NCBI RefSeq assembly: GCF_020171285.1
Contig: NZ_JAIUZI010000003.1
Coordinates: 124,001-188,000 of the forward strand
Source of the DNA: Seohaeicola saemankumensis
GTDB taxonomy: Bacteria > Pseudomonadota > Alphaproteobacteria > Rhodobacterales > Rhodobacteraceae
Reading direction: 5' to 3'
DNA: 64,000 nucleotides
In this document: piece after piece, positions 45,532 through 55,586 of the stretch
Layout: every line of letters begins with the position of its first letter
Numbering within the stretch: the first letter of the stretch is position 1
The notes under the pieces: generated by a model
What the model was told of the DNA's origin: nothing
Databases searched by the model: none
What the model saw: only the letters and a program-made list of their open reading frames with translations
Program-made: the position numbers and the translations under genes

Positions 45532-48033
45532 TCACGCGCGCTCGACTTTGCAGGCGCACTTCTTGAAGTCGGTCTCTTTCGAGATCGGGCAGGTCGCATC
45601 CAGCGTCAGCTTGTTGATCAACTGACCTTCGTCGAACCACGGCACGAACACGACGCCACGGGGCATCTTGTTGCGGCCACGGGTTTCGACGCGGGACTGC
45701 ATGTCACCCCGGCGCGAGGAGATGGTGATTTCCTGTCCGCGCCGCAGTCCGCGGTCCTTGGCGTCCTCTGGGTGCATGTAAACGACAGCGCTGGGGTAGG
45801 AGCGGTGCAGTTCCGGCACCCGGCGCGTCATCGATCCCGAATGCCAGTGCTCAAGCACGCGTCCGGTGACCAGCCACAGGTCGAATTCGTCGTCCGGCAT
45901 TTCCGCAGGCGGCTCGTAAGGGGCGAAGATGATGTTCGCCTTGCCATCCGGCTTGCCGTAGAACTGCACGCCTTTGCCCTTCTCGACATAGGGGTCATAA
46001 CCTTCTCGGAAGCGATACAGCGTTTCCTTGCCGTCCACGACGGGCCAACGCAGACCACGCGCCTGGTGGTAGGTTTCAAACGGTGCCAGGTCGTGGGCAT
46101 GTCCGCGACCAAAGTTGGCGTATTCCTCGAACAGACCTTTCTGAACGTAGAACCCAAAATCTTCGGATTCGTCGTTGTCAAAGCCTTCGGCGGTTTCGCT
46201 CAGCGGGAATTTGTCGACCACACCATTGCGGAACAGGACTTCGTACAGGGTCTTGCCGCGCAGTTCGGGCTTCTGATCCAACAGTTCGGCGGGCCAGACT
46301 TCGTCCGTGGTGAACCGCTTGGAGAACTCCATGACCTGCCAGACATCCGATTTCGCGACGCCGGGGGCCTTGACCTGCTGGCGCCAGAACTGGGTCCGGC
46401 GTTCCGCGTTACCGTAGGCGCCCTCTTTCTCCACCCACATGGCTGTGGGCAGGATCAGGTCGGCAGACAGGGCCGTGACCGTCGGATAGGGATCCGACAC
46501 GACGATGAAGTTTTCCGGGTTGCGGTAGCCCGGATAGCCTTCTTCGTTCATGTTGGGCGCGGCCTGCATGTTGTTGGTGCACTGAACCCAATAGGCGTTC
46601 AGGTCGCCGTCTTTCAGCTTGCGGTGCTGCAGCACGGCGTGAAAGCCGGGTTTGGCCGGGATGGTGCCCTTGGGGATGCCCCAGGCGGTTTCGCAGATGT
46701 CGCGGTGCTCTTCCTTCATCACCACCATGTCGGCCGGCAGGCGGTGTGCAAAGGTGCCGACCTCGCGCGCGGTACCGCAGGCGGACGGCTGACCGGTCAG
46801 CGAGAAGGGCGAATTGCCGGGTTCCGAGATTTTTCCGACCAGCAGGTGCACGTTGTACATCAGTGAGTTGACCCAGGATCCGCGCGTGTGCTGGTTGAAC
46901 CCCATGGTCCACAGCGACATCACCTTGCGTTTGGGGTTGGCGTACTCGCGGGCCAGCCGTTCCAGCTGGGCTTCGGGCACACCAGAGATCTGTGAGACCT
47001 TCTCCAGCGTGTACTCGCTGACCGCCTCGGCGTACTCCTCAAACGTAATCGGGGTCAGTTTGCCGTGCTTGCCTTCGTGCGAGGGGTTCGCGGCGGCTTC
47101 CTCCAACGGGTTGTTGGGGCGCAGACCATAGCCGATATCGGTGGCGGTCTTGGTGATGTTCACGTGGTTCTTGACGAACTCTTCGTTCACCGCTCCGGTT
47201 TGGATGATGTAGTTGGCGATATAGTTCAGGATCGCGAGGTCGGTCTGCGGGGTAAAGATCATGCCGTTGTCCGCCAGTTCGAACGAGCGGTGTTCGAAAG
47301 TGGACAGCACGTGAACCTGGCAGCCCGGTTTGGTCAGGCGGGTGTCGGTCAGACGCGACCACAGGATCGGGTGCATCTCGGCCATGTTGGAGCCCCAAAG
47401 CACGAAGGTGTCTGCGTGTTCGAGGTCATCGTAACACCCCATCGGCTCGTCGATCCCGAAGGTCCGGATAAAGGCTGCAACGGCCGAGGCCATGCAGTGG
47501 CGCGCGTTGGGGTCGATGTTGTTGGTGCGCAGCCCGGCCTTCATGAACTTGGCGGCGGCGTAGCCCTCCCAGACGGTCCACTGACCGGACCCGAACATGC
47601 CTACGCTTGTCGGACCTTTCTTGGCGATGGCCTCCTTGAACTTGGTGGACATAACGTCAAAGGCTTCGTCCCAGCTGACCGGTTCGAATTCTCCGTTCTT
47701 GTCGTAGACACCGTTCGTCTTGCGCAGAAGGGGTGTGGTCAGGCGGTCCTGGCCGTACATGATTTTGGACAGGAAATAGCCCTTGATGCAGTTGAGACCG
47801 CGGTTCACCGGCGCCTCGGGGTCGCCTTGTGTGGCGACGACACGGCCATCCTTGGTGCCGACGAGGACCGAACAGCCCGTTCCGCAGAAACGGCAGGCGG
47901 CTTTGTCCCAGCGGATTGAAGGGGCAGACAGCTGCGCCGCGGCGCCATTGGGAAGCGTGATGCCAGCGGCCGAAGCGGTCGCAGCAGCGGCCGACGCCTT
48001 GAGAAAGGAGCGGCGGGAAGTTGGCAGGGTCAT
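45532..48033 (-). CDS. napA: Periplasmic nitrate reductase catalytic subunit NapA
   Basis: 833 residues, normal for NapA. Twin-arginine signal ([17 protein letters not shown]), 4Fe-4S motif [12 protein letters not shown]...NCIKG, and the Mo-coordinating Cys in [13 protein letters not shown]. It reduces nitrate to nitrite with a Mo-bisMGD cofactor in the periplasm. napD (its Tat chaperone) is upstream and napG downstream. Confidence 0.98.
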   Translation of the reverse strand: MTLPTSRRSFLKASAAAATASAAGITLPNGAAAQLSAPSIRWDKAACRFCGTGCSVLVGTKDGRVVATQGDPEAPVNRGLNCIKGYFLSKIMYGQDRLTTPLLRKTNGVYDKNGEFEPVSWDEAFDVMSTKFKEAIAKKGPTSVGMFGSGQWTVWEGYAAAKFMKAGLRTNNIDPNARHCMASAVAAFIRTFGIDEPMGCYDDLEHADTFVLWGSNMAEMHPILWSRLTDTRLTKPGCQVHVLSTFEHRSFELADNGMIFTPQTDLAILNYIANYIIQTGAVNEEFVKNHVNITKTATDIGYGLRPNNPLEEAAANPSHEGKHGKLTPITFEEYAEAVSEYTLEKVSQISGVPEAQLERLAREYANPKRKVMSLWTMGFNQHTRGSWVNSLMYNVHLLVGKISEPGNSPFSLTGQPSACGTAREVGTFAHRLPADMVVMKEEHRDICETAWGIPKGTIPAKPGFHAVLQHRKLKDGDLNAYWVQCTNNMQAAPNMNEEGYPGYRNPENFIVVSDPYPTVTALSADLILPTAMWVEKEGAYGNAERRTQFWRQQVKAPGVAKSDVWQVMEFSKRFTTDEVWPAELLDQKPELRGKTLYEVLFRNGVVDKFPLSETAEGFDNDESEDFGFYVQKGLFEEYANFGRGHAHDLAPFETYHQARGLRWPVVDGKETLYRFREGYDPYVEKGKGVQFYGKPDGKANIIFAPYEPPAEMPDDEFDLWLVTGRVLEHWHSGSMTRRVPELHRSYPSAVVYMHPEDAKDRGLRRGQEITISSRRGDMQSRVETRGRNKMPRGVVFVPWFDEGQLINKLTLDATCPISKETDFKKCACKVERA

Positions 48034-48049
48034 GGGCTAGGTCTCCCGT

Positions 48050-48319
48050 TCAGTGTGTGGGGTGAGCGAGGTCATCGGAGCTTTCGTCCAGTTCCTCGAA
48101 ATGATGATAGGTCAGCGTGACCGTCAGGACGCCGGGGATCTGGTGCATATCCATGATCTGATCCGAGGCGCGCTTTTCGTCAGTATCTTCGACTGTTACG
48201 ACGATGCGACCGTCCTGGTGGGCGTGAACTTCGCCACCTTCGGTCGCGTCGATGGCCGCAATAACACTGTCGGTCATCTGGGGCATCGTGTGGACAAGAC
48301 ATCCGCAGATGTTCAGCAT
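48050..48319 (-). CDS. napD: NapA signal-peptide-binding chaperone NapD
   Basis: 89 residues from the ATG at 48319 (MLNICGCLVHTMPQMTDSVI). The fold is ferredoxin-like (EGGEVHAHQDGRIVVTVED; GVLTVTLTYHHFEE). NapD holds the NapA leader during cofactor loading. It overlaps the napF end; the longer frame to 48553 lies inside napF. Confidence 0.92.
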   Translation of the reverse strand: MLNICGCLVHTMPQMTDSVIAAIDATEGGEVHAHQDGRIVVTVEDTDEKRASDQIMDMHQIPGVLTVTLTYHHFEELDESSDDLAHPTH

Positions 48320-48816
48320 GTCTGGGCCTCCATTTGGGGTTTCATCTTGACAAGTTCGACGGCGTTGATCGGGCAGGAGGATACGCAACCGCCGCAGCCG
48401 ATACATTGATCGAGGTCGATCCGGGGTTCCGATCGGCCACCGGTCTGCAATTGAAAGCGGATTGCGCCGGCATCGCAGAAATCCTGACAGGTACGGCAGT
48501 GAACACCGTTGCGCGACAGGCAGGACGATTTTGCGCTGGCTTTCCAGAGCCATGGTTGCCCTGCGTCCAGTGCACCTGTGTCGCAGACATCAATGCAGAC
48601 GCCACATTGAGTGCAGGCGCCGACCTTTGGGTCGATAACCGGAAAACCATCCTTGTCCATCACGATAATGGCTTCGGGACAGGCCGAGGCGCAATCGCCG
48701 CACTTGGTGCAGGCATCGGCAAACAGACTGTCCGCCACGGCCCCGAATGGGCGCAGTGCACCTCGGTCCATGAAGGCGCCGCGCAGGAACGCGCGTCTGG
48801 ATGTCTGGCTGGTCAA
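48313..48816 (-). CDS. napF: Ferredoxin-type protein NapF
   Basis: 167 residues from a TTG at 48816, which has AGGAGG 8 bases before it; an ATG at 48861 has none. Four Fe-S sets: CTKCGDCASACPE, CTQCGVCIDVCD, CRTCQDFCDAGA and CIGCGGCVSSCP. It is a cytoplasmic NapA maturation or activation factor. First gene of the operon, 75 bases after the FNR box. Confidence 0.92.
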   Translation of the reverse strand: MTSQTSRRAFLRGAFMDRGALRPFGAVADSLFADACTKCGDCASACPEAIIVMDKDGFPVIDPKVGACTQCGVCIDVCDTGALDAGQPWLWKASAKSSCLSRNGVHCRTCQDFCDAGAIRFQLQTGGRSEPRIDLDQCIGCGGCVSSCPINAVELVKMKPQMEAQTC

Positions 48817-48890
48817 GCCGCTGTCCTCCTGGTCAAAGCAGCATGTTGGTCTAGCACCCACTGCGATAGGACGATCGGCGTGATGAAAAC

Positions 48891-48904
48891 TTGATCTGGA
48901 TCAT
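48891..48904 (-). promoter_or_regulatory. FNR/FnrL binding site upstream of napF
   Basis: TTGATCTGGATCAT; 9 of 10 contact bases match the FNR consensus TTGAT-N4-ATCAA. Centred about 81 bases before the napF TTG. This predicts low-oxygen induction of the nap operon. Confidence 0.82.
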
Positions 48905-49215
48905 TTGGTTCCGCCATTTCAGCGGAAAATTTTGCGACTAAATATCTGAAATTATGAATATTTTTCCAACACTGAGCAAAATATCAGCGATTTAAGTACC
49001 TGAAAACAAGAAGCTTTTGGAGAGATCAGGAGGTGCATTCTGAACGGCCTGGATACAGCAAAAACGGTACCGATTTTACGAAGAGTACTGTTGATCCTAA
49101 GGTAAACCAAGGCATGTGGGAAACTCTCACACTCAAATTGATGATTCGGTTTCACATGTTTTCGCGTCACCGCGCCGGCAAGGCTGGCATCGGAAAACCT
49201 CGACAATTTTGCTTG
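48905..49215. other. Intergenic region between nap and motB
   Basis: About 310 bases without a supported ORF. It is AT-richer than the surroundings (48930-49010) and holds the divergent promoter region of nap and motB. No further motif is claimed. Confidence 0.6.
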
Positions 49216-49231
49216 TTAGCGGCCTGTTAAC
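49216..49231 (+). promoter_or_regulatory. CtrA-type box upstream of motB
   Basis: TTAG-N7-TTAAC; CtrA consensus is TTAA-N7-TTAAC (one mismatch). It lies 60 bases before motB. A near-identical box precedes flgE. Confidence 0.65.
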
Positions 49232-49275
49232 GCACGCTCTGATATCCAGACCCCGGGTGAGAAAAGGTGGTGGAG

Positions 49276-50121
49276 ATGGGTGCGCAGACGAATGCCGCGC
49301 CGGTCATCATCAAGCGTAAGAAGGTCGTTGGTGGCGGGGGCCACCACGGTGGCGCATGGAAAGTCGCGTATGCGGATTTCGTGACAGCCATGATGGCTTT
49401 CTTCATGCTGATGTGGCTGTTGAACGCGACAACTGAAAAGCAACGCAAAGGGTTGGCCGATTACTTTTCGCCGACGATTCCGATCAATCGGGTCTCGGGC
49501 GGCGGTGACGGCGCCTTTGGCGGGACAAACATGTTTTCCGAAGAGACAATGATCAATGACGGGACCGGCGCCACGGCGCGAAACCCGATGACCGCCCGGC
49601 AGTCTTTGGGGCTGACCGGGCTTGATCAATCCGACGTTTCCAAGGAAGAGCTCGATTCATTGGCTGCGGTCGAAGACCTCCTGCAGGGGCGAGGCGGCGA
49701 AAGCCTGGTCTCGGTCGAGGCGCGCAAACATATTGTCACCCGCGTCACCGACGAAGGTCTGGTGATCGAGTTGTTTGAGACGGATGATACACCGCTGTTT
49801 GTCGGGGGAACGGATCACCCGACCGCCTTGCTCCGGGAACTTGCAAAGGCGGTTGTTCAGGCGGCTGACCTGGTGACAAATGCGGTTGCTGTCGGAGGGC
49901 ACATCCGCGCGCATCCGGTGGTCTTGGCCGAGAACCCCGTGTGGGATCTGTCGACGGCACGTGCAAGCCGGACCAGACAATTGCTGGAAGCCAGCGGACT
50001 TGATGCACTGCGCGTTCACAGGGTGACGGGGCATGCGGACCGCAAACTTGCCGTGCGTGACCCAATGGCAAACCGGAACAACCGGATCGAGGTTATTCTG
50101 TTGCGCAAGTCGCGCCCCTGA
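49276..50121 (+). CDS. motB: Flagellar motor protein MotB
   Basis: 281 residues from the ATG at 49276; GTG starts at 49267 and 49270 are also in frame. One membrane segment near residues 27-46 (YADFVTAMMAFFMLMWLLNAT) contains the essential proton-path Asp, and a C-terminal OmpA-type peptidoglycan-binding domain ends in GHADRKLAVRDPMANRNNRIEV. It is the stator anchor with MotA, which is not in the window. Flagellar genes follow. Confidence 0.93.
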   Translation: MGAQTNAAPVIIKRKKVVGGGGHHGGAWKVAYADFVTAMMAFFMLMWLLNATTEKQRKGLADYFSPTIPINRVSGGGDGAFGGTNMFSEETMINDGTGATARNPMTARQSLGLTGLDQSDVSKEELDSLAAVEDLLQGRGGESLVSVEARKHIVTRVTDEGLVIELFETDDTPLFVGGTDHPTALLRELAKAVVQAADLVTNAVAVGGHIRAHPVVLAENPVWDLSTARASRTRQLLEASGLDALRVHRVTGHADRKLAVRDPMANRNNRIEVILLRKSRP

Positions 50122-50184
50122 ACTGCGGCGCGATCTGGCAACCCGTCAGAAGGCGGGCCAGCAACTTAGATAATATTTTAGCTG

Positions 50185-50199
50185 TTAGCGCGGTGTTAA
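50185..50199 (+). promoter_or_regulatory. CtrA-type box upstream of flgE
   Basis: TTAG-N7-TTAA at 50185-50199, one mismatch to the CtrA consensus, with the same flanks (TTAGCGnnnTGTTAA) as the box before motB. It lies 58 bases before the flgE ATG. Confidence 0.68.
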
Positions 50200-50256
50200 G
50201 CCGCCGCACGCTAACTGTTGCGTCAAGTTTCCTTGAGGCAGCAGAAAGGCGTGTCC

Positions 50257-51558
50257 ATGACCATTTCCTCTTCGCTTAATGCCGGTATTGCGGGCCTGAC
50301 GGCGAATGCCAGCAGGCTGGCGTCGATTTCGGACAATATCGCGAATTCATCGACCTTCGGCTATAAACGCGTTCAGACCGACTTTCATTCGATGGTGATC
50401 GCATCAAACGGCGGAACCTATTCTGCCGGTGGCGTGCGCTCCACCACTCAGCGCATTATTGATCAAAGCGGGCCGTTGGTCTCTACGTCCAACCCCACCG
50501 ACCTCGCGGTACGCGGTCGCGGGATGTTGCCTGTCACCAAGGTGTCTGAACTGAACACCGGGAACGGTGATCCGCAGATGCTGTTGACTACGACCGGATC
50601 GTTTCGAACCAATGCCGATGGCTTGCTGACAACCGAATCGGGATTGGCCCTTTTGGGTTGGCCGGCGTTGCCCGATGGTTCGATCCCCAGTTTCCCCCGA
50701 GATACCTCTGACGGGCTGGAGCCGGTCCAAATCAATGTCAACCAATTCTCCGGTGAACCCACGACGCGGATGTCCCTGGGTGTGAACCTGCCGGCGACCG
50801 AGACCGACAGCACGTCGTTGGGCGAAGTGCAGGAATTGTCGGTTGAGTATTTCGACAATCTCGGGACGTCCGAGAGTATCCGGGTTGAATTTACCCCGAC
50901 GGTTCCGGCCACCGGCGCATCGAATACCTGGACCATGGTGATGCGCGATACGGCGTCTGACAACGCGATCATCGGCGAATACACTTTGACATTCGATGAC
51001 AGCCGTACCGCGGGCGGCACGCTCGCCACTGTGACGACGGTTGCCGGGGGGAGCTATGATCCGGCGACCGGATCAGTGATTGTCAACGTCGGCGGTGGGC
51101 CGATTGAAATCGATATCGGGATGATCGGCGACAACGACGGTATCACCCAGCTTTCAGACCGTTTCGCCCCGGTTTCGATCTCAAAGGATGGGCAACCGGT
51201 CGGAAACATGACGAGCGTCGAGATTGACGCCAATGGGCTGGTGCACGCGTTCTTTGATACCGGTATCACGCGGACGATCTACAAGGTGCCGCTCGTTGAT
51301 CTGCCGAACCCGAACGGCATGGTCGCGCTGGACCGGCAAACCTACGCGCCATCCCCGGAAAGTGGCACCTATTTCCTGTGGGATGCGGGTGAAGGGCCGA
51401 CCGGTGACATTGTCTCCTACGCACGCGAGGAATCCGCGACCGATGTGGCTGGCGAATTGACGTCGATGATTCAGACCCAACGGGCCTATTCCTCGAACGC
51501 CAAGGTCATTCAAACAGTGGATGAGATGTTGCAGGAGACCACCAACATCAAACGCTGA
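50257..51558 (+). CDS. flgE: Flagellar hook protein FlgE
   Basis: 433 residues from the ATG at 50257 (MTISSSLNAGIAGLTANASRLASIS). The N-terminal rod/hook signature SDNIANSSTFGYKRV and the C-terminal coiled end TSMIQTQRAYSSNAKVIQTVDEM fit FlgE. It forms the hook, the flexible joint outside the cell. It is preceded by a CtrA-type box. Confidence 0.95.
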   Translation: MTISSSLNAGIAGLTANASRLASISDNIANSSTFGYKRVQTDFHSMVIASNGGTYSAGGVRSTTQRIIDQSGPLVSTSNPTDLAVRGRGMLPVTKVSELNTGNGDPQMLLTTTGSFRTNADGLLTTESGLALLGWPALPDGSIPSFPRDTSDGLEPVQINVNQFSGEPTTRMSLGVNLPATETDSTSLGEVQELSVEYFDNLGTSESIRVEFTPTVPATGASNTWTMVMRDTASDNAIIGEYTLTFDDSRTAGGTLATVTTVAGGSYDPATGSVIVNVGGGPIEIDIGMIGDNDGITQLSDRFAPVSISKDGQPVGNMTSVEIDANGLVHAFFDTGITRTIYKVPLVDLPNPNGMVALDRQTYAPSPESGTYFLWDAGEGPTGDIVSYAREESATDVAGELTSMIQTQRAYSSNAKVIQTVDEMLQETTNIKR

Positions 51559-51609
51559 TCCGGGCAACCGAAAGCCTGTGGCTGCCCCAGAAAGACAGGA
51601 GCCTGAGTA

Positions 51610-53058
51610 ATGGCGATCACGTCGGCCTACAACAACGCGCTCAGCGGTTTGAACGCTGCGCGCCGCGCGTCAACCCTCGTGTCCGAAAACCTCGCCAATG
51701 CCTTAACGCCAGGCTTTGGCCGCCGTTCGTTGGAGTTGGGAACAAATACCGCGACCGGCGGCGTTCGTGTGTTGGGTATCGTGCGGCACGGCGACCCGGC
51801 CTTGCTGACCAATCGGCGATCGGCGGATGCGGGCCTGGCCAGCGCGGAGGCGTATTCCGCGTTCTTCAGTCGTCTGGAAAGCCTGACAGGAACGGCCACC
51901 GACCCGCAGGCAATTACCGCGCGGCTTGCAGAATTTGAGACAAGCCTGATCGCGGCAGCAAGCATGCCCGGATCGCAACAGCGCCTTGATCAGAGCGTAG
52001 CAGATGCAAAAGCTCTGATTTCCGCGATTTCGGGTGCCGCTGACGGGCTACGAGATCTGCGTACCCAAGCCGACAAGAATATTGGTTTGCAGGTCGATAG
52101 AATCAACGTGTTGTTGGCCGACATTCAGGAGCTCAACATCGATATCACGTCCGTCAGCAGCTCGGGCGGGAATACGAACGCGTTGCTGGACCACCGCCAG
52201 GTGCTGATCGATGAACTGAATAAAATGATACCGGTGAACGTGCTAAATCGCGATCATGGGCAGATAGCGCTGTATTCGCAGGGCGGAGCGATCTTGCTGG
52301 ATGGCAATCCCGCCGAACTCAGTTTCTCATCGGCCACCGAAGTCATGCCCCACATGACCCTTGAAAACGGTTTCCTGTCGGGGCTCGAGATCAATGGAAA
52401 CCCAGTGCGGACCAGCGGATCCCGGAACGCGCTGATTGGCGGCTCGCTCGAAGCTGAATTTGCGATCCGGGATGATCTGTCTGTTTCGGCCCAGCAAGAC
52501 CTGGATGCGTTGGCGCGCGATTTGATCAAGCGGTTCGAGGATCCCGGGCTGGATCCCACACTCGGCGTTGACGATGCAGGTTTGTTCACGGATGGCGGAT
52601 CTGCTCTGGATAGCGCTCAGGAAATCGGCTTGGCAGGGCGTTTGGAAATCAATGCACTTGTTGACCCGGACTCCGGAGGAAACAGTTGGCGCTTGCGCGC
52701 AGGTTTGGGGGCAGCCGACCCAGGAGAACCGGGCGATGGCCGCCTGTTGCAGGGATATATCGACGTGCTGGATGACGGTCGAAGTCTCGAATCGGGAAGC
52801 TTTGGCCCCGGCCCGATGTCGGCTGCGGATGTTGCTTCCGGTCTGATGGCAACGATCAGCCTGCAACGCTCCGGCTCTGATGAAAGCCTGAGTTTTGCGG
52901 CTACCCATCAAACAGAGATGTCCCGGATAGAATTGGAGCAGGGTGTCGATACGGATGCCGAACTGCAGTCGCTGATGGCAGTGGAACAGGCCTATGCGGC
53001 AAACGCCCGTGTGATCGAAGCACTGGAGTCCATGATGAACACCATACTGAGGCTATAA
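51610..53058 (+). CDS. flgK: Flagellar hook-filament junction protein FlgK
   Basis: 482 residues. N-terminal LNAARRASTLVSENLANALTPGFGRR and C-terminal SLMAVEQAYAANARVIEALESMM are FlgK hallmarks. It links hook and filament. It follows flgE after 51 bases and precedes flgL. Confidence 0.95.
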   Translation: MAITSAYNNALSGLNAARRASTLVSENLANALTPGFGRRSLELGTNTATGGVRVLGIVRHGDPALLTNRRSADAGLASAEAYSAFFSRLESLTGTATDPQAITARLAEFETSLIAAASMPGSQQRLDQSVADAKALISAISGAADGLRDLRTQADKNIGLQVDRINVLLADIQELNIDITSVSSSGGNTNALLDHRQVLIDELNKMIPVNVLNRDHGQIALYSQGGAILLDGNPAELSFSSATEVMPHMTLENGFLSGLEINGNPVRTSGSRNALIGGSLEAEFAIRDDLSVSAQQDLDALARDLIKRFEDPGLDPTLGVDDAGLFTDGGSALDSAQEIGLAGRLEINALVDPDSGGNSWRLRAGLGAADPGEPGDGRLLQGYIDVLDDGRSLESGSFGPGPMSAADVASGLMATISLQRSGSDESLSFAATHQTEMSRIELEQGVDTDAELQSLMAVEQAYAANARVIEALESMMNTILRL

Positions 53059-53062
53059 CATC

Positions 53063-54070
53063 ATGAGCATGACATCTATTGGAGACCTTGCGCAGAGCCT
53101 GATGCTGCGCACCCGATCCACTCAGTTGAAACAAACGATGAACAGGCTGACCAATGAGCTTGCCAGCGGTCAGGTGTCGGATGTCTCTTCCAGACTTGGC
53201 GGTGACTACTCCTACCTCTCGGACATTGATCGAAACCTGGCGCAGTTAAGTGGCTACGCACTCGCAACGACCGAGGCCACCGTATTTGCATCAGGGGTGC
53301 AGTCCGGTCTGGGACGGCTGTATGAACTGGCTTCCGATCTTGGGACTACTCTGATCGGAATAGGCGAAGGCAGCCTTGAAACCGCCCGCATAAATGCGGC
53401 TTTTCAGGCGGAAACAGCGTTGCAAGCTGCGATTTCCGCGCTGAATTCACAGGCCGCCGGTCGTAGTTTGTTTGGCGGCATGGCAACCGATCGGCCAACT
53501 TTAGCCGAGGCCGACGTCCTTTTGGACGCGCTACGATCTGCGGTTGCTGGGTTAACAACGTCGCAGGACATCTCAGAAGCGGCCGCAAACTGGTTCGATG
53601 ACCCTTCTGGTTTTCGGGCGACCATTTACTCCGGATCCGATGAAACGCTGGCTCCGTTTCGTCTGGGCGCCGGAGAGCAGGTGTCTATGACCCTTCGGGC
53701 GGACGACCCGGCTTTCATTGAAACATTGAAGAATCTGGCTTTGGCGGCGCTTGCACGGGACGGCTCGCTCGGACTAGACATTGCAGAACAAAACAGCCTG
53801 ATGCACAGCTCCGGAGAAGCCCTTTTGGGGGAAAGTGCGACGCTGGGCCGGCTCAGTGCCGATCTGGGTTATGCCGAGTCCCGGATCGAAGCAGCAGCAG
53901 CTCGCAACGCAGCGGCAAAATCTTCGCTTGAGTATGCCAGAACAGAGCTTCTGGCCGCTGACCCGTACGAAACGGCCACCCGTTTGGAAGAGGTGCAGTT
54001 TCAACTTGAAAGCCTCTATTCGGTTACCGTTCGCACATCCCGCCTGTCATTGTTGAGCTTCCTTGAATGA
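53063..54070 (+). CDS. flgL: Flagellar hook-filament junction protein FlgL
   Basis: 335 residues. Flagellin-like N terminus (LAQSLMLRTRSTQLKQTMNRLTNELASGQ) and C terminus (ARTELLAADPYETATRLEEVQFQLESLYSV). It makes the second junction layer. It begins 4 bases after flgK and overlaps flgI by four. Confidence 0.9.
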   Translation: MSMTSIGDLAQSLMLRTRSTQLKQTMNRLTNELASGQVSDVSSRLGGDYSYLSDIDRNLAQLSGYALATTEATVFASGVQSGLGRLYELASDLGTTLIGIGEGSLETARINAAFQAETALQAAISALNSQAAGRSLFGGMATDRPTLAEADVLLDALRSAVAGLTTSQDISEAAANWFDDPSGFRATIYSGSDETLAPFRLGAGEQVSMTLRADDPAFIETLKNLALAALARDGSLGLDIAEQNSLMHSSGEALLGESATLGRLSADLGYAESRIEAAAARNAAAKSSLEYARTELLAADPYETATRLEEVQFQLESLYSVTVRTSRLSLLSFLE

Positions 54071-55167
54071 AATATCTGCGCGTCCTTTTGTTTTTCCTGC
54101 TGTGTCCTGTAATGGCGCAATCAGGTGTTGTCCGACTGAAGGACCTTGTCGAGTTTGACGGGGTTCGCGGCAATGACCTGGTTGGATACGGGCTGGTTGT
54201 GGGCCTGAACGGAACCGGCGACGGGCTGCGGAATGCCCCGTTCACCGAGGACATAATGTCCAATATCCTCGAACGATTGGGTGTAAACGTCACCGGAGAA
54301 CAGTTTCGCCCCAAGAACGTTGCCGCTGTATTCGTAACCGCCAGCCTTCCGCCGTTTTCACGCACAGGCAGTCAGATTGACGTCACCGTCTCCGCTATCG
54401 GAGATTCCAAAAGCCTGTTGGGCGGAACTTTGATCATGACGCCCTTGAATGCGGCCGACGGTCAAATCTATGCCGTGGCTCAGGGAACCATCCTGGCCGG
54501 GGGAGCAGTTGCCGAGGGGCAGGCAGCGTCAGTCACTCAAGGCGTTCCCACATCTGGCGTTATCCCTTCGGGAGCACGCGTTGAACGCGAGATTGCCTTC
54601 GATCTTTCGGATTTGAACACGGTCCGACTTGCCCTGAGAGAGCCGGACTTCACGACCGCGGGGCGTATCGAGCAGGCAATCAACGGAACATTTGGTCGTC
54701 GGGTTGCGGCGATGCGCGACTCCGGTACCGTCGAAATTGATATTGAAGCCACCCGCATGGCATCGACGGCCCATGCGATTGGTCGCATCGAGAACATTCT
54801 GGTTGAACCGGAGCGCAAAGCGCGAGTGGTCGTCGATCAGCGGTCGGGTACAATCGTGATGGGCAACGACGTACGCCTGTCCCGGGTCGCGGTTTCTCAA
54901 GGCAATCTGACACTTAGGATCGAAGAGACACCGCTTGTCGTGCAGCCAAATCCTTTCGCGGATGGCGAAACGGTCGTTGTGCCGCGAACAGGGGCGGAAA
55001 TCGAAGAGGAGGACGGCGTTTCTCTCGCCGAGGTTCCCGAAGGCACTTCACTATCCGAAGTCGTTGAAGGGCTGAACGCTCTCGGAGTATCGCCACGCGA
55101 CATGATTGACATATTAAAGAGCCTGAAGGCCGCGGGCGCTTTGCACGCTGAATTCGTTGTTCGGTAA
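54067..55167 (+). CDS. flgI: Flagellar P-ring protein FlgI
   Basis: 366 residues, signal peptide (MKYLRVLLFFLLCPVMA-QS), then RLKDLVEFDGVRGNDLVGYGLVVGLNGTGDG, the family signature. The C terminus carries the usual LVEGLNALG-like SLSEVVEGLNALGVSPRDMIDILKSLKAAGALHAE. It assembles the periplasmic ring round the rod. Confidence 0.96.
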   Translation: MKYLRVLLFFLLCPVMAQSGVVRLKDLVEFDGVRGNDLVGYGLVVGLNGTGDGLRNAPFTEDIMSNILERLGVNVTGEQFRPKNVAAVFVTASLPPFSRTGSQIDVTVSAIGDSKSLLGGTLIMTPLNAADGQIYAVAQGTILAGGAVAEGQAASVTQGVPTSGVIPSGARVEREIAFDLSDLNTVRLALREPDFTTAGRIEQAINGTFGRRVAAMRDSGTVEIDIEATRMASTAHAIGRIENILVEPERKARVVVDQRSGTIVMGNDVRLSRVAVSQGNLTLRIEETPLVVQPNPFADGETVVVPRTGAEIEEEDGVSLAEVPEGTSLSEVVEGLNALGVSPRDMIDILKSLKAAGALHAEFVVR

Positions 55168-55586
55168 AATGTCCATAAGAGCCGTCCGATCATGCGGCCA
55201 TCCCCAACTGGCGGCGCGAGCATTTCGAAACACCTGTTCCCGACACTGCGCCATACTCGTCATTTGAGTTCGGCATGGTGCGACGACAAAAACTCCCGCC
55301 GCCCGTATTCGAGCCTCGACTGGGCGCGCCTCCGGAGCATCACAAACGGCCACGAGCGGGTTTAGGCCTGAACAGAACCGACCTTTAGACGCAGCCTCTA
55401 TGGCGAACCGGTCAACTAAAAACCAAAGCCGCGTGAGGCCAAGAAGCTACTGAAGGAGTCTCCGCAAACTGGATGGTCCCAGGTCACTGGGAACCCATTC
55501 TCCTGATGGACTGGGTGCCCGCCGTGAACAACTTGCCGACGCAACCTATCTTGTCCGATTGATCTCCGACGCAGCGGGTCGTGCGA
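55168..55586. other. 419-base region without an assigned gene in the flagellar cluster
   Basis: No recognised gene. A plus-strand open frame from about 55453 to 55629 has no good start and overlaps the fliI end; a minus-strand frame at 55114-55353 overlaps flgI. No terminator is clear. It may hold a decayed gene. Confidence 0.5.

Noticed and set aside
45772-46866. 364-residue plus-strand frame
   Set aside because: Antisense to napA; composition is that of a shadow frame.
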